DNA of 64,000 nt from Kaistia geumhonensis (GTDB lineage Bacteria; Pseudomonadota; Alphaproteobacteria; Rhizobiales; Kaistiaceae). The position numbers and the translations under genes were made by a program. How positions within the stretch are numbered: position 1 is the first letter of the stretch; each line of letters opens with the position of its first letter. The DNA is taken from the NCBI RefSeq assembly GCF_030815145.1, contig NZ_JAUSWJ010000001.1:2728001-2792000 (forward strand), given 5' to 3'. Under the pieces are notes generated by a model. That model saw only the letters and a list, made by a program, of their open reading frames with translations. It had not been told where the DNA came from and searched no databases. Shown one piece after another: positions 39,089-50,194 of this stretch.

Positions 39089-39777
39089 AAGTCGAGATCC
39101 GCGTAGTGGGTCGAGGCCGGGACGCCCCGGAGCGTGTCGGCGAGCAGCGAGCGGAAGGACGGGCGGGACTTCACCCGCGCGTACCACGCCTTCGCCGTCT
39201 CGTCGGCTTCCCATGGCACCTCGCCGAGATAATCGATGCAGGAAATCTCCGCCGCGGCGGCGAAGTCGGCCAGCGACAGCTCGCGGCCGGCCAGCCAGTT
39301 CCTGCGTCCCGCCAGATAGCCGATATATTGCAGATGATAGCGGATATTGGCGCGCGCTGCGCGGATCGCCGCCGGATCGGGCGAGTTGTTGCCTTCACCC
39401 GCCGCCATGCGCCGCTTGTAGACCTTCTCGGTGACGAGATAGTTGGTCACCTCGCCATGGAGCTTCTGCGAGAACCACTCGACGAGGCGGCGCACCTCGG
39501 CGCGGTCGGCGGCATGCTCGGGCATCAGGCGGACTTCGCCCATCCGCGCGCCCTTGGTCTCGACCAGATATTCGGCCACCACCGGCCCGCCGCTCACCAC
39601 CGTGTCGTTGTCGTCGATGAAGATCGGCAGCGTGCCTGCCGGGTTCATCTGCAACAGCGCCGGAACGCGAAGCCAGGGCTTCTCCTCGATGAATTCGACG
39701 GTCTCGTCATACTCCGCCAGCACGAGGCGGACATAGCGGGACGCGGCGGAAAACGGGTGGTGGTGAAGCTGGGACAT
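39085..39777 (-). CDS. Glutathione S-transferase family protein
   Basis: 230 residues. Thioredoxin-like domain ([17 protein letters not shown] at the start, [22 protein letters not shown] around the cis-proline) and helical domain with the GST signature [18 protein letters not shown]. Its active-site-like serine is at the start of helix 1. The stop at 39085 overlaps the probable queG start, and this pair is a common order in rhizobia. Function unknown, probably detoxification or a folding-type role. It is divergent from uppP. Confidence 0.85.
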   Translation of the reverse strand: MSQLHHHPFSAASRYVRLVLAEYDETVEFIEEKPWLRVPALLQMNPAGTLPIFIDDNDTVVSGGPVVAEYLVETKGARMGEVRLMPEHAADRAEVRRLVEWFSQKLHGEVTNYLVTEKVYKRRMAAGEGNNSPDPAAIRAARANIRYHLQYIGYLAGRRNWLAGRELSLADFAAAAEISCIDYLGEVPWEADETAKAWYARVKSRPSFRSLLADTLRGVPASTHYADLDF

Positions 39778-39932
39778 CGACACGCGGGGTGGTGTGACGG
39801 GCAAAGGCAGCGATTTTGCGGCAGTTCGTCCAATTGCCGCCGATCTTTCGCGGCCCGCATATAGGCTGCCATCGTCACCGCGATCAAGCCGATTCGCGCT
39901 GCGTCCCCCTCATCCCGAATCAAGGGTGATCC

Positions 39933-40739
39933 ATGGATCCCAAAAGCATGCTGGATGCGCTCATTCTCGGCCTGATCGAGGGCCTGACCGAGTTCATCCC
40001 GGTATCCTCCACCGGCCATCTGCTGCTCGCGGGCCATTTTCTCGGCTTCGACAGCCCGGGCCGGGCGTTCGAGGTGCTCATCCAGCTCGGTGCCATCCTC
40101 GCGATCCTCACCGTCTATGCCGCGCGCATCCTGAAGATCCTGAAGGACCTGCCGCACGACCCGCGCACCCGCCGCTTCGTGATCGGCGTGCTCGTCGCCT
40201 TCCTGCCGGCCGTCGTGGTCGGCGTCATCGCCCATGATTTCATCAAGCGGGTGCTGTTCGAGAGCCCGATGCTGATCTCGATCACGCTCATTCTCGGCGG
40301 CTTCGTGCTTCTCGTCGTCGACCGGCTCGACCTGCGCCCGCGCTATCACGACGCGATGGACTTCCCGCTGCCGATGTATCTCGCCATCGGCATCGTGCAG
40401 TGCCTCGCGATGATCCCCGGCGTCTCGCGCTCGGGCGCCACCGTCGTCGCCGCCATGGCCTTCGGCAGCGACAAGCGCTCGGCGGCCGAGTTCTCGTTCT
40501 TCCTCGCGATGCCGACCATGGTCGGCGCCTTCGCCTATGATCTCTACAAGAACCACGGCGCGCTCACCGACGCGGCGCTGATCAATATCGGCATCGGCTT
40601 CGTCGCGGCCTTCGTCGCGGGCGTCTTCGTGGTCCGCCACCTGCTCGACTTCGTGAGCCAGCGCGGCTTCGCGCCTTTTGCCTATTGGCGCATCGTCGTC
40701 GGCGCCATCGCGCTCGCCGCCGTGCTGACCTTCGGCTGA
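39933..40739 (+). CDS. uppP: Undecaprenyl-diphosphatase (BacA type)
   Basis: 268 residues and about eight membrane helices. It recycles the undecaprenyl carrier for cell-wall synthesis and gives bacitracin tolerance. The catalytic glutamate-rich motif [17 protein letters not shown] is at about residues 14-30, and PGVSRSGAT is the second phosphate-binding motif. Convergent with the NDUFA9-like gene and closed by a strong hairpin. Confidence 0.96.
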   Translation: MDPKSMLDALILGLIEGLTEFIPVSSTGHLLLAGHFLGFDSPGRAFEVLIQLGAILAILTVYAARILKILKDLPHDPRTRRFVIGVLVAFLPAVVVGVIAHDFIKRVLFESPMLISITLILGGFVLLVVDRLDLRPRYHDAMDFPLPMYLAIGIVQCLAMIPGVSRSGATVVAAMAFGSDKRSAAEFSFFLAMPTMVGAFAYDLYKNHGALTDAALINIGIGFVAAFVAGVFVVRHLLDFVSQRGFAPFAYWRIVVGAIALAAVLTFG

Positions 40740-40753
40740 GCCCCGAAACGAAA

Positions 40754-40775
40754 ACGGGGCCCGCGAGGGCCCCGT
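40754..40775. terminator. Bidirectional terminator between uppP and the NDUFA9-like gene
   Basis: ACGGGGCCC / GGGCCCCGT with a GCGA loop, 15 bases after the uppP stop and 26 before the end of the convergent gene. The A-rich GAAACGAAA on its left side is a T-run for the minus strand transcript. Confidence 0.75.
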
Positions 40776-40800
40776 CCAGACCGGTCGACCGGCGCCGCGA

Positions 40801-41772
40801 TCAGGCGGTGCGCTTGTGGTCGAACTGGCCGTGCGGCTTGAAGCGCACGAGATAGGACGGCAGCACCGCCTCGAGGCTGGTCGGCTGGATGCCGAGCCCC
40901 TGCAGCGTGCGGCCTTCGGCGACCGCCTTCTCCGAGACGACATTGTCGGTCTCGAGCAGCTTCAGCTGGTCGCGCGTCATCATCGGATTGGGCAGCCACT
41001 CCATGAGGGAGGCCTGAGCGCGGGCGATGCCCCAGGGCAGCGACACCAGCGGCCGGCTGCGGCCGATCTCCGACAGGATCAGCTCCAGGCATTCGCGGAA
41101 GGTCTTCACCTCCGGGCCGCCGAGCTCGTAGATCCTGCCGCCCTCGACCGTCCCGTCGACCGCGCGGGCGATCACCTCGGCGACGTCGCCGACGAAGACC
41201 GGCTGGAACTTCGTCGTGCCGCCGCCGATGAGCGGCAGCGCCGGCAGGTAGCGCGTCAGGTCGGCGAAGCGGTTGAAGAACTTGTCCTCGGGGCCGAACA
41301 CGATCGAGGGGCGCAGAACGACCGCGCCGGGCACCGTCTCCAGCGCCGCTGCCTCGCCCTCGGCCTTGCTCTTCGCATAGAGCGACTGCGAATCCGGATG
41401 GGCGCCGAGCGCCGACATCTGGACGAGATTGGCGATGCCGGCGGCGCGGGTCGCCTCGGCCACGGCGCGGGCGCCGAAGGCCTGCACGGCGTTGAAGCTC
41501 TGCCGGCCGCTCTCGGAAAGGATGCCGACGAGATTGACGACGGCGTCGGCGCCCTCGACCGCTCGGTCGACCGACCAGCGATAGCGGAGATTGGCCTGCA
41601 CCGGCATGATCTGGCCGACGGCGCCGAGCGGCTGCACATGGCCGGCGAGATCGGGCCGCCGCACCGCGACGCGGATCCGCCAGCCACGCTTCGCCAGCGC
41701 ACGGACCGCATGGCGTCCGATGAAACCGGACCCGCCGAAGATCGTGACCAGCTTGCCCGTCTGCGCCGTCAT
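40801..41772 (-). CDS. Complex I NDUFA9 subunit family NAD(P)-binding protein
   Basis: 323 residues with an atypical short-chain dehydrogenase (extended) Rossmann fold: VTIFGGSGFIGRHAVRALAKRG binds the dinucleotide, and the YxxxK pair is in SLYAKSKAEGE. The alphaproteobacterial homologue of mitochondrial NDUFA9 is an accessory protein associated with NADH dehydrogenase assembly or stability. The start at 41772 gives MTAQTGKLV; the open frame further upstream has no conserved content. Confidence 0.9.
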   Translation of the reverse strand: MTAQTGKLVTIFGGSGFIGRHAVRALAKRGWRIRVAVRRPDLAGHVQPLGAVGQIMPVQANLRYRWSVDRAVEGADAVVNLVGILSESGRQSFNAVQAFGARAVAEATRAAGIANLVQMSALGAHPDSQSLYAKSKAEGEAAALETVPGAVVLRPSIVFGPEDKFFNRFADLTRYLPALPLIGGGTTKFQPVFVGDVAEVIARAVDGTVEGGRIYELGGPEVKTFRECLELILSEIGRSRPLVSLPWGIARAQASLMEWLPNPMMTRDQLKLLETDNVVSEKAVAEGRTLQGLGIQPTSLEAVLPSYLVRFKPHGQFDHKRTA

Positions 41773-41875
41773 GCTCCGCTCCTGCCGCCCTGTCCTGCCG
41801 ACTGTCTCGAACCCTTCCAATAGTCTGTGGCAGCGGCAGTGTCGAGGCGCCATCGGGTCGCGCCGCGCGGCCGTT

Positions 41876-42982
41876 TCAGCGGATCAGCCGGCCCACCAGC
41901 TTGGCGGTGTAGTCGACCATCGGCACGATGCGGGCATAGTTGAGCCGCGTCGGCCCGATGACGCCGAGCACGCCGACGACGCGGCTCTCGGAATCGCGAT
42001 AGGGCGAGACGACGAGCGAGGAGCCGGACAGCGAGAACAGCTTGTTCTCCGAGCCGATGAAGATGCGCACGCCCTCGCCTTCCTCGGCGCTGCCGAGAAG
42101 GCCGATCAGCTCGCGCTGCGTCTCGATATCGTCGAAGAGCAGGCGGATGCGCTCGAGATCCTCGGCGGCGCGGACATCGTCGAGCAGATTGGCCTGCCCG
42201 CGCACGATGAGCGTTTCCGGCCGGTTGCCGCCGACCGACGCCCAGCTCGCGAGCCCCTGGTCGACGAGCCGGGCCGTCAGCTGGTCGAGCTCGGCGCGCA
42301 TGCTCTCCTGGCGCAGCTGCAGCTCGCTGCGGGCCTCCGAGAGGCTGCGGCCGCGCAGATGGGCATTGATGTAGTTGGCCGCCTCAACCAGCGTCGAGGG
42401 CGTGGTGCCCGGCTCGATGTCGATCAGCCGGTTCTCGACCGAGCCGTCCTCGCCGACCAGCACGACGAGCGCGCGGTTCGGCTCGAGGCGCAGGAACTCG
42501 ACCTGCTTCAGCCGCTGGTCCGACTTGGAGGCGAGCACGACACCGGCGCCGCGCGAGAGGCCCGACAGCATGCGGCTCGCATCGGCGAGGAGATCGTCGA
42601 CCGGCCGCTGGCCGCCGGCGGCGACGCGGGTCTCGATGTCGCGCCGCTCCTCGGTGGTGAGATCGCCGACCTCCAGCATCGCATCGACGAAGAGCCTGAG
42701 GCCGCTTTCGGTCGGAAGGCGGCCGGCCGAGGTGTGCGGCGAATAGATGAGGCCGAGATATTCGAGATCGGCCATCACGTTGCGGATCGAGGCCGGCGAC
42801 AGCGCCATCGGCAGGATGCGCGCGAGGTTGCGCGAGCCGAGCGGCTCGCCCGTCTCGAGATAGGTGTCGACGATGCGGCGGAAGATCTCGCGCGAGCGGC
42901 GGTCGAGCCGCGCCAGAGTCGACGCGCTGCCGCCTTCGGCCGGCCCGCGCTCTCCCTGAGTTTCCGATCGATCCCTTGCCAT
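41876..42982 (-). CDS. hrcA: Heat-inducible transcription repressor HrcA
   Basis: 368 residues. HrcA represses groESL-type operons through CIRCE elements. An N-terminal winged helix ([20 protein letters not shown] then [20 protein letters not shown]) is followed by the GAF-like and insert domains ending in [16 protein letters not shown]-type sequence ([19 protein letters not shown]). It lies divergent from rph with 124 bases between. No CIRCE element is visible in this window, and grpE, often adjacent, is about 12 kb away here. Confidence 0.95.
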   Translation of the reverse strand: MARDRSETQGERGPAEGGSASTLARLDRRSREIFRRIVDTYLETGEPLGSRNLARILPMALSPASIRNVMADLEYLGLIYSPHTSAGRLPTESGLRLFVDAMLEVGDLTTEERRDIETRVAAGGQRPVDDLLADASRMLSGLSRGAGVVLASKSDQRLKQVEFLRLEPNRALVVLVGEDGSVENRLIDIEPGTTPSTLVEAANYINAHLRGRSLSEARSELQLRQESMRAELDQLTARLVDQGLASWASVGGNRPETLIVRGQANLLDDVRAAEDLERIRLLFDDIETQRELIGLLGSAEEGEGVRIFIGSENKLFSLSGSSLVVSPYRDSESRVVGVLGVIGPTRLNYARIVPMVDYTAKLVGRLIR

Positions 42983-43106
42983 GTCTCGTCTGTCGAATGT
43001 GCTGACAGGGATTAAGTGTCGATTTTCCGCGCCGCTTCAAGCGGGGCTTTGCGTCGGCTCGCCTCGGCGGCTACAAGCACTGGTCCAGCCACAGCAAGGA
43101 AAGCCC

Positions 43107-43823
43107 ATGCGACCCTCCAAGCGCGCCGCCGATGCCATGCGACCGGTCTCGTTCGAACGCGGCGTCGCCAAGCATGCCGAAGGATCCTGCCTGGTGCGCT
43201 TCGGCGACACGCATGTGCTCTGCACGGCGAGCCTCGAGGAGAAGCCGCCGTCCTGGCTGCGCGGCTCCGGCAAGGGCTGGGTGACCGCCGAATACGGCAT
43301 GCTGCCGCGCTCGACCGGCGACCGGATGCGCCGCGAGGCGACGACCGGCAAGCAGGGCGGCCGCACGCTCGAGATCCAGCGCCTGATCGGCCGTTCGCTG
43401 CGGGCCGTGGTCGATCTCGTCCATCTCGGCGAGAAGCAGATCACCATCGACTGCGACGTGCTGCAGGCCGACGGCGGCACGCGCACGGCCTCCGTCACCG
43501 GCGGCTTCATCGCGCTGTGGGAATGCATCCAGTGGATGAAGACGCGCGACATGGTCGGCCCCAAGGTCATCCGCGACCACGTCGCGGCCGTCTCGGTCGG
43601 CATTTATCGCGGCAAGGCGGTGCTCGATCTCGACTATGACGAGGATTCGGAGGCCGAGACCGACGCCAATTTCGTCATGACCGGCTCCGGCGGCATCGTC
43701 GAGATCCAGGGCACGGCCGAGGGCAAGCCGTTCGACGAGGCGGAACTGACCGCGATGCTCGCCCTCGCCAAGACCGGCATCGGCGAACTCGTCGACCTTC
43801 AGAAGAAGGCGATGGGCGTATGA
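43107..43823 (+). CDS. rph: Ribonuclease PH
   Basis: 238 residues. Phosphorolytic 3' exoribonuclease that trims tRNA ends. The signature [20 protein letters not shown] and [18 protein letters not shown] are conserved, with [17 protein letters not shown] containing the catalytic acidic residues. The start at 43107 gives the canonical N-terminus; an upstream extension in frame reaches into the hrcA promoter. Its stop overlaps the rdgB start (ATGA). Confidence 0.97.
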   Translation: MRPSKRAADAMRPVSFERGVAKHAEGSCLVRFGDTHVLCTASLEEKPPSWLRGSGKGWVTAEYGMLPRSTGDRMRREATTGKQGGRTLEIQRLIGRSLRAVVDLVHLGEKQITIDCDVLQADGGTRTASVTGGFIALWECIQWMKTRDMVGPKVIRDHVAAVSVGIYRGKAVLDLDYDEDSEAETDANFVMTGSGGIVEIQGTAEGKPFDEAELTAMLALAKTGIGELVDLQKKAMGV

Positions 43824-44464
43824 GCGGGCCGCGTCTTTCGCCCGGCGACACGCTGGTGGTCGCCACCCACAACAAGGGCAAGCTGCGCGAATTCGCCGAT
43901 CTCCTGAAGCCGTTCGGCCTCAAGACGGTGTCGGCGGGCGAACTCGGCCTGCCCGAGCCGCCGGAAACCGGCACCACCTTCGAGGAAAACGCGACCATCA
44001 AGGCCGTCGCGGCGGCCACCGCCTCGGGCTATCCTGCGCTTTCGGACGATTCGGGCCTCTGCGTCGACGCCCTCGACGGGGAGCCCGGGGTCTACTCGGC
44101 CGACTGGGCCGGCTCCGACAAGGATTTCTCGCGCGCCATGCGCAATGTCGAGGAAAAGCTGCAGCTGGCGAAGGCCGTGTCGCCCGAGGCGCGCACCGGC
44201 CGCTTCGTTGCCGTGCTCTGCCTCGCCTTTCCCGGCGGAGAGCGTCGCTATTATCGCGGCGAGGTCGAGGGAACGCTGGTCTGGCCGCCGCGCGGCACCA
44301 TCGGCTTCGGCTACGATCCGATGTTCCTGCCCGAGGGCCACGAGCGGACCTTCGGCGAGATGAGCGCAGACGAGAAGCATGGCTGGTCGGCCGGGCGCAC
44401 CGATGCGCTCTCGCACCGCGCCCGCGCCTTCGCCCTGTTCGCCGCCGCCGAGCTGCAGGATTGA
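43820..44464 (+). CDS. rdgB: Non-canonical purine NTP pyrophosphatase (RdgB/HAM1)
   Basis: 214 residues. It removes ITP, dITP and XTP from nucleotide pools. The N-terminal SHNxGK-type motif reads [17 protein letters not shown], and the acidic motif [21 protein letters not shown] is intact. The ATG overlaps the rph stop by 4 bases, so these two are translationally coupled. Confidence 0.96.
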   Translation: MSGPRLSPGDTLVVATHNKGKLREFADLLKPFGLKTVSAGELGLPEPPETGTTFEENATIKAVAAATASGYPALSDDSGLCVDALDGEPGVYSADWAGSDKDFSRAMRNVEEKLQLAKAVSPEARTGRFVAVLCLAFPGGERRYYRGEVEGTLVWPPRGTIGFGYDPMFLPEGHERTFGEMSADEKHGWSAGRTDALSHRARAFALFAAAELQD

Positions 44465-45663
44465 TCCGCTTGGTCACGCCCGCCGACGCCGCAAGCGACC
44501 ATACCCCGGACGAGCCGATCGATCCGGGCTTCGGCGTCTATGTGCACTGGCCGTTCTGCGCCTCGAAATGCCCCTATTGCGACTTCAACTCGCATGTGCG
44601 GCGCGAGGGCGTCGACCAGGTGCGCTTCGCGGCGGCGCTCGTCGCCGAGCTGAAACAGACGGCGGCGCGCATCGGCCCGAGGCGTGTCGATTCGATCTTT
44701 CTCGGCGGCGGCACGCCGTCGCTGATGGATCCCGCGACCGTCGGCACCGTGCTCGACGCCGTCGCGTCGGTCTGGACGCTCGCGCCCGATGCCGAGATCA
44801 CGATGGAGGCCAATCCGTCGAGCGTCGAGGCCGAGCGTTTCCGCGGCTATCGCGCGGCAGGCGTCAATCGCGTCTCGCTCGGCGTCCAGGCGCTCAACGA
44901 TGCGGATCTCAGGGCGCTCGGCCGGCTGCACAGCGCCGACGAGGCGCTCGCCGCCGTGGAGATCGCCCGCGCCACCTTCCCGCGCCTTTCCTTCGATCTC
45001 ATCTATGCCCGGCCGGGCCAGACGCCGGCGCTCTGGGAAGCCGAGCTCCGCGCCGCGCTCGCCCGCGCCTCCGATCATCTCTCGCTCTACCAGCTCACGA
45101 TCGAGCCGGGCACGATGTTCGAGAAGCTCTACGAGGCCGGAAAGCTGCAGATTCCCGACGAGGATGTCGCGGCCGAGCTCTTCGCGGTGACGCAGGCGGT
45201 CTGTGACGAGGCGGGCCGCCCGGCCTACGAGATTTCCAATCACGCCGCGCCGGGCGCGGAGTGCCGGCACAATCTCGTCTATTGGCGCTATGGCGAATAT
45301 GCCGGCATCGGCCCCGGCGCGCATGGCCGCCTCATCGTCGACGGCCGCCGCCATGCGACGGCGACGGCGCGCGAGCCGGAAAAATGGCTCTCCCGCGTCG
45401 AATCCTGGGGCGACGGCGTCGATACCGACGACGTTCTGACGCCCGAGGAATCGGCCGACGAAATGCTGCTGATGGGGCTGCGCCTCGTCGAGGGCATCGA
45501 TCTTCGCCGCTACCGCGCCATCGCCGGAAGGCCGCTCGATCCGAGCCGCCTTGCCGATCTCATCGCGCATGGCATGGTGGAGCGTCTCGGACCGCACCGC
45601 GTCCGTGCGACGCGCGAAGGCGCCTTCGTTCTCGACGCGGTGGTCGCGGACCTCGCGGCCTGA
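44461..45663 (+). CDS. hemW: Radical SAM heme chaperone HemW
   Basis: 400 residues. The radical-SAM CxxxCxxC is in [16 protein letters not shown], one cysteine motif more like HemW than oxygen-independent coproporphyrinogen oxidase, and the GGGTPSLM motif follows. HemW delivers heme to target proteins. A TTG start at 44461 overlaps the rdgB TGA by 4 bases (TTGA), the reading that keeps this three-gene operon coupled. It is convergent with the LppC-like gene. Confidence 0.92.
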   Translation: MIRLVTPADAASDHTPDEPIDPGFGVYVHWPFCASKCPYCDFNSHVRREGVDQVRFAAALVAELKQTAARIGPRRVDSIFLGGGTPSLMDPATVGTVLDAVASVWTLAPDAEITMEANPSSVEAERFRGYRAAGVNRVSLGVQALNDADLRALGRLHSADEALAAVEIARATFPRLSFDLIYARPGQTPALWEAELRAALARASDHLSLYQLTIEPGTMFEKLYEAGKLQIPDEDVAAELFAVTQAVCDEAGRPAYEISNHAAPGAECRHNLVYWRYGEYAGIGPGAHGRLIVDGRRHATATAREPEKWLSRVESWGDGVDTDDVLTPEESADEMLLMGLRLVEGIDLRRYRAIAGRPLDPSRLADLIAHGMVERLGPHRVRATREGAFVLDAVVADLAA

Positions 45664-45666
45664 CAC

Positions 45667-46860
45667 CTATTGCGGCGGCGGCGGGAAGCGCTTCGGCGCC
45701 GGATCGATGATCTCGGCCCTGCCGCCCCTGATCTCGTAGATCGCGAGGCTCCGCTGGCTGAGGCCGTTCGGCAGCAGGCGGAACGCGCCGTCGACGCCCG
45801 AGAAGCCGTTGGCATTGGTCAGCGTCTCGAAGGCGAAGCGGCGGGTTCCGAAGCGGGACGTGAGCCCGGCGGCGAGCCGGGTCGCATCGAAGGCGAGCGC
45901 GGCCGGGCGTGGCGGCGCGGTGCCATAGGCGGCGGCGTAGCGCGCGGCGAAACCGGCGAAGCCGCTCTTGTCGGGGGCCGGGAACCAGCCGCCCTGGAGC
46001 CCGGGCGCCGACAGGATGCGCGCATCGTCCCACAGGCCGGAACCGAGAAGCTGGATGCGGCCGGAGAGCCCGGCGCCTGCGAGCGCCGCGCCCAGCCGGA
46101 GCGGGGCCTCGTCGGCGGCCGGCGCCGCCACGGCGTCGATGCTCCCCGCCTGCGCAAGCTGCGTGAGCCCGGCGACCCGCGCGGCGATCGCGCCGCCATC
46201 GGCGGGATAGCGGGCGACCGTGACGAGGCCTGAGCCGCCGCCCGCCGACACCGTCCGCTGCAAGGACGCGCCGAACACCGCGCCATAGCCGCTTTCCGGG
46301 AGCAGCGCTGCAAGCGAGCGGCGTCCCCGCGCCTCGGCGAAGCTCGCGATGCGCTCGGCATCGCCCTCCGGCAGGAAGCCGAGCACATAGACGCCGCGCG
46401 CCGCCACCGTGGCATCGCTGGAGAGCGCCAGCACCGGCACGCCGGCCGGCCGCGTCACCTCGGCGACACCGCGCACGGCCGGCGCGAGCAGCGGCCCGAT
46501 GATGAGTTCGGCACCGGCATCGAGCGCTGCGACCGCCGCCGCTCGGGCGCCTTCGCGCGTGCCCTTGTCGTCCTCGACGATGATGGTGATGTCGGCGCCG
46601 GGCGTCTCTTGCACCGCCATCTCGGCGGCGTTGCGCAGGCTCGCGGCAACGATGCCGGCATTGCCGGGCGCCGAGCGCGGCAGGAGAAGCGCCACCTTGA
46701 CCGATCCGTTCCCGATGCGCTCGCCCATCGCCGGCTGCGCCGGCGTGGGCGCGGCGGGACCGGACCGCTCGACCGTCGGCGCGCATGCGGCCAGCATGCC
46801 GAGCGCCAGCGCCGCGACGCCCAGTCTCCCGATCACCCCTGCGAAGCAGCCCGATCGCAT
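45667..46860 (-). CDS. Penicillin-binding protein activator lipoprotein (LppC/LpoA-like)
   Basis: 397 residues with a lipobox (LGMLAAC, the cysteine near residue 26), so it is anchored to a membrane, probably the inner leaflet of the outer membrane. The body has a periplasmic type I binding-protein fold (VKVALLLPRSAPGNAGI, DDKGTREGARAAA, ELIIGPLLAPAVRGVAEV). In enterobacteria the equivalent LpoA stimulates PBP1a; that role here is inferred from the fold. It is divergent from rsmI. Confidence 0.88.
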   Translation of the reverse strand: MRSGCFAGVIGRLGVAALALGMLAACAPTVERSGPAAPTPAQPAMGERIGNGSVKVALLLPRSAPGNAGIVAASLRNAAEMAVQETPGADITIIVEDDKGTREGARAAAVAALDAGAELIIGPLLAPAVRGVAEVTRPAGVPVLALSSDATVAARGVYVLGFLPEGDAERIASFAEARGRRSLAALLPESGYGAVFGASLQRTVSAGGGSGLVTVARYPADGGAIAARVAGLTQLAQAGSIDAVAAPAADEAPLRLGAALAGAGLSGRIQLLGSGLWDDARILSAPGLQGGWFPAPDKSGFAGFAARYAAAYGTAPPRPAALAFDATRLAAGLTSRFGTRRFAFETLTNANGFSGVDGAFRLLPNGLSQRSLAIYEIRGGRAEIIDPAPKRFPPPPQ

Positions 46861-46979
46861 GCGCCTTCTCCCGGCCCCGTCCTGCCGCTATTGATAGCGG
46901 ATCGCGGCCCCGCCGCGCGAGGCAGGGAGCCCATACCGCCCATGGATGATTTCGCAACGCCGTTTCCGAACCGTCACCG

Positions 46980-47897
46980 ATGAGCGGCAGCGACACTCCG
47001 AAGCGGCGATATGCGATCGAGGGCCACGGTTTCGAAGCGCCGCCGCTCGAAACGGGGCTCTACATCGTCTCGACCCCGATCGGCAATCTCCGCGACGTGA
47101 CGCTGCGCGCGCTGCAGGTGCTCGCGGGCGCCGATCTCGTCGCCTGCGAGGATACGCGGGTGACCCGCGTCCTGCTCAATCACTATGGCATCGCCACCTC
47201 GCTCCTCGCCTATCACGAGCACAATGCCGAGGAGCAGCGGCCGCGCCTCCTGGCGGTGCTCGGCGAGGGAAAGAGCGTCGCGCTCGTCTCGGACGCCGGC
47301 ACGCCGCTGGTCTCCGATCCCGGATTCCGCCTCGTCGGCGCGGTCGCGGAGGCGGGCCACAAGGTCGTGCCGATCCCCGGCGCCTCGGCGATCCTCTCCG
47401 GCCTCGTCACCGCCGGCCTGCCGACCGACGCCTTCCTCTTCGCCGGCTTCCTGCCGACGAAGACGGTGGCGCGGAAGAAGCGCATCGCCGCGCTCGCCGG
47501 CGTCCCGGCAACGCTCGTCTTCTACGAATCCCCGCACCGCACGGCCGATGCGCTGGCCGATCTTTCCGAGACGCTCGGGGCGGAGCGGCCGGCGGTGCTG
47601 GCGCGCGAACTCACCAAGATGTTCGAGACGGTGCGGCGCGGCACGCTCGGCTCGCTGGCGGCCGAGCTCGCCACCGAGCCCACGCCCAAGGGCGAGATCG
47701 TGCTTCTGGTCGGACCGCCGGAGGAATCCGCGCCCGACGCCTCCGATCTCGACGCGCTGCTCGAGAGCCTCCTCGCCGAACTCCCGGTCAAGGAGGCGGC
47801 GCAGCGCGCGGCGGCGGCGACCGGCCTGCCGCGCCGCGACCTCTACCAGCGGGCGCTGGCGCTGAAGGCGGGGGACGAGCATGGCGGCGCCGACTGA
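46980..47897 (+). CDS. rsmI: 16S rRNA (cytidine-1402-2'-O)-methyltransferase
   Basis: 305 residues. SAM-dependent methyltransferase of the tetrapyrrole-methylase fold: LYIVSTPIGNLRDVTLRALQ, CEDTRVTRVLLNHY, LVSDAGTPLVSDPGFRLV and the C-terminal KGEIVLLV. It protects the ribosomal decoding centre. The coding sequence overlaps yraN by 17 bases. Confidence 0.96.
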   Translation: MSGSDTPKRRYAIEGHGFEAPPLETGLYIVSTPIGNLRDVTLRALQVLAGADLVACEDTRVTRVLLNHYGIATSLLAYHEHNAEEQRPRLLAVLGEGKSVALVSDAGTPLVSDPGFRLVGAVAEAGHKVVPIPGASAILSGLVTAGLPTDAFLFAGFLPTKTVARKKRIAALAGVPATLVFYESPHRTADALADLSETLGAERPAVLARELTKMFETVRRGTLGSLAAELATEPTPKGEIVLLVGPPEESAPDASDLDALLESLLAELPVKEAAQRAAAATGLPRRDLYQRALALKAGDEHGGAD

Positions 47898-48255
47898 CAG
47901 CCGCCGCGCCGCCGAGCAGCGCGGCCGCCTCGCCGAGACGCTCGCCGCGCTCTGGCTCGGCCTCAAGGGCTACCGCGTGGTGGCGCGCCGCTACCGGAGC
48001 CCGGTCGGGGAGATCGACCTCGTCATGCGGCGCGGAAGCGTTCTCGCCTTCGTCGAGGTCAAGAGCCGCGCCGACGCGGCGAGCGCCGCCTATGCGGTGA
48101 CGCCGCAGGCGCGCCGCCGCATCGTCCGGGCCGCCGAATCCTATCTCGCCCGTCATCCCGAGGTGCTGGCGCTGACGCTGCGCTTCGATCTCGTCCTGAT
48201 GGTTCCCGGCCGTCTTCCGCGCCATCTGCCGGACGCCTTCGCCATCGACCGGTGA
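47881..48255 (+). CDS. YraN/UPF0102 family protein
   Basis: 124 residues. It has the predicted endonuclease-like core GEIDLVMRRGSVLAFVEVKSR (a GEIDLV...EVK Holliday-junction-resolvase-type motif) with the usual upstream RGRLAETLAALWL. The order rsmI-yraN-gshB is widely conserved in proteobacteria. Exact cellular role unclear; it is sometimes linked to replication or repair. Confidence 0.9.
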   Translation: MAAPTDSRRAAEQRGRLAETLAALWLGLKGYRVVARRYRSPVGEIDLVMRRGSVLAFVEVKSRADAASAAYAVTPQARRRIVRAAESYLARHPEVLALTLRFDLVLMVPGRLPRHLPDAFAIDR

Positions 48256-48342
48256 GGGCGATTGCAATGACGCCGATTGCCATGACGCCCCCTGCCGCGC
48301 GATAAGCAAGGCCCATCCAGCCCCGCATGATCCGAGATCGCC

Positions 48343-49284
48343 ATGTCGCTTTCCGTCGCCGTCCAGATGGATCATATCGCCCGCATCAGCATCCGCGGCG
48401 ACTCGACCTTCGCCCTGATGCTTGAGGCGCAGCGCCGCGGCCACCGCCTCTTCCATTACACGCCCGACCGCCTGTCGCTGAACAACGGCCGCGTCGAGGC
48501 GCGGCTCGAGACTGTCACGGTGCGCGACACGCCCGGCGACCATTTCACGCTCGGCGAGACCGAGCGGGCGGATCTCTCCACCTTCGACGTGGTGCTGCTG
48601 CGCCAGGATCCGCCCTTCGACATGGGCTACATCACGACCACGCATCTCCTCGAGCGGATCCATCCGAAGACGCTCGTCGTCAACGACCCGGCCGAGGTGC
48701 GCAACGCGCCGGAGAAGATCTTCGTCACCGAATATCCGGACCTGATGCCGCCGACGTTGCTCTCGCGGGATGCAGAGGAGATCCGCGATTTCCGCAACGC
48801 GCATGGCGACATCATCGTGAAGCCGCTCTACGGCAATGGCGGCGCCGGCGTCTTTCGTATCTCGGAAGGCGACCAGAACCTCGCCTCGCTGCTCGAGATC
48901 TTCTCCACCGCCTTCCCGGCGCAGCCCTATGTCGTGCAGCGCTATCTGCCGGCGGTCAGGGCCGGCGACAAGCGGATCATCCTCGTCGACGGCGTCGCGG
49001 CGGGCGCCATCAACCGCGTGCCGGCCGACGGCGAGGCGCGCTCCAACATGCATGTCGGAGGCCGTCCGGAGCCGATCGAACTGACGCGTCGCGACCGCGA
49101 GATCTGCGAGGCGATCGGCCCGGAACTGAAGCGGCGCGGCTTCATCTTCGTCGGCATCGACGTGATCGGCGACTATCTCACCGAGATCAACGTCACCTCG
49201 CCCACCGGCATCCGCGAGGTGAAGCGCTTCGGCGGCGCCGACATCGCGGCGCTGGTCTGGGACGCCATCGAAGCGAAGCGGTGA
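48343..49284 (+). CDS. gshB: Glutathione synthetase
   Basis: 313 residues. It adds glycine to gamma-glutamylcysteine. ATP-grasp fold: [19 protein letters not shown] at the N-terminus, [16 protein letters not shown] as the ATP loop, and [18 protein letters not shown] at the end with conserved metal ligands. The stop overlaps the GTG start of the next gene by 4 bases. Confidence 0.96.
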   Translation: MSLSVAVQMDHIARISIRGDSTFALMLEAQRRGHRLFHYTPDRLSLNNGRVEARLETVTVRDTPGDHFTLGETERADLSTFDVVLLRQDPPFDMGYITTTHLLERIHPKTLVVNDPAEVRNAPEKIFVTEYPDLMPPTLLSRDAEEIRDFRNAHGDIIVKPLYGNGGAGVFRISEGDQNLASLLEIFSTAFPAQPYVVQRYLPAVRAGDKRIILVDGVAAGAINRVPADGEARSNMHVGGRPEPIELTRRDREICEAIGPELKRRGFIFVGIDVIGDYLTEINVTSPTGIREVKRFGGADIAALVWDAIEAKR

Positions 49285-50096
49285 GCGTGGAGCGGCCAGA
49301 AACCGACGACACCCGGCTCGGCGCGCTCGTCGAGGCCAATCTCCACGCCTTCCTGCTCGCGCTCGGCCGAGCCGGCGGCGGCGAGGAGCGGCTCGGCCCG
49401 GACCTTTCCTGGACCATCGGCGGCTCGCCGATCGACTATCACAACGCCGCCTTCGGAGCCCGGCTCACCGCGGAGGAGGCCGACGGCGCCATCGCGCGAT
49501 CGCTTTCCATCATGCGCCGTCGCGGCGTTCCGGGGAGCTGGCATCTCGGCCCGTCGAGCCGGCCGCCCGATCTCGGCGCGCGCCTGGAAGCGGCGGGCTT
49601 TTCGGCCGGTTTCGCTGAACATGGCATGGCCGCCGATCTTCCGGCGCTGTCGCCAACCGAACCGCCGCCCGGCGTTTCCGTCGAGGAGGTCCGCGACGAG
49701 GCCGGGATCGCCCGATGGATCGACACCCTCGCCCGCGGCTTCGGCGAGGGAGCGCGCGAGGCCGAGTGGGTCGGCGCCTGCTGGCGACGGCTCGGCTATG
49801 GGCCGGGCAGCGACTGGCGCCATTTCATCGCACGGCTCGACGGCCGCCCGGCCGCGACGGCGACGCTCTTCCTCGCCGCCGGCGTGGCCGGCCTCTATTT
49901 CGTCTTCACGGCCGAGGAGGCTCGGCGCCGCGGGCTCGGCGCCGCCGTGACAAACGCAGCGCTGGGCGAGGCCGCGAGGCTCGGCATCGCGACCGCCGTG
50001 CTCGGCGCGTCCGAGGCGGGCGCAGCCCTCTATCGCCGGCTCGGCTTCCGCGACTGCTGCCGGCTGCCGATCTACGAATGGCAGCCCGACGCATGA
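49281..50096 (+). CDS. GNAT N-acetyltransferase
   Basis: 271 residues. The C-terminal half is a clear GNAT domain ([19 protein letters not shown], acetyl-CoA loop [12 protein letters not shown], then [15 protein letters not shown]). The N-terminal 130 residues ([20 protein letters not shown]) do not match a domain I can name and may be a second, divergent GNAT fold. GTG start at 49281 overlaps the gshB stop, implying co-translation with glutathione synthesis. Substrate unknown. Confidence 0.85.
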   Translation: MSVERPETDDTRLGALVEANLHAFLLALGRAGGGEERLGPDLSWTIGGSPIDYHNAAFGARLTAEEADGAIARSLSIMRRRGVPGSWHLGPSSRPPDLGARLEAAGFSAGFAEHGMAADLPALSPTEPPPGVSVEEVRDEAGIARWIDTLARGFGEGAREAEWVGACWRRLGYGPGSDWRHFIARLDGRPAATATLFLAAGVAGLYFVFTAEEARRRGLGAAVTNAALGEAARLGIATAVLGASEAGAALYRRLGFRDCCRLPIYEWQPDA

Positions 50097-50194
50097 GCCT
50101 GGCGCCGCAACCCAGGCGCGATTTTTGTTCACTTCCTGTTCTTGCGCGCAGCCTCGCCTTCCCCTAGTCTTCCGACAGGCGGAAGGGGGTTCCG

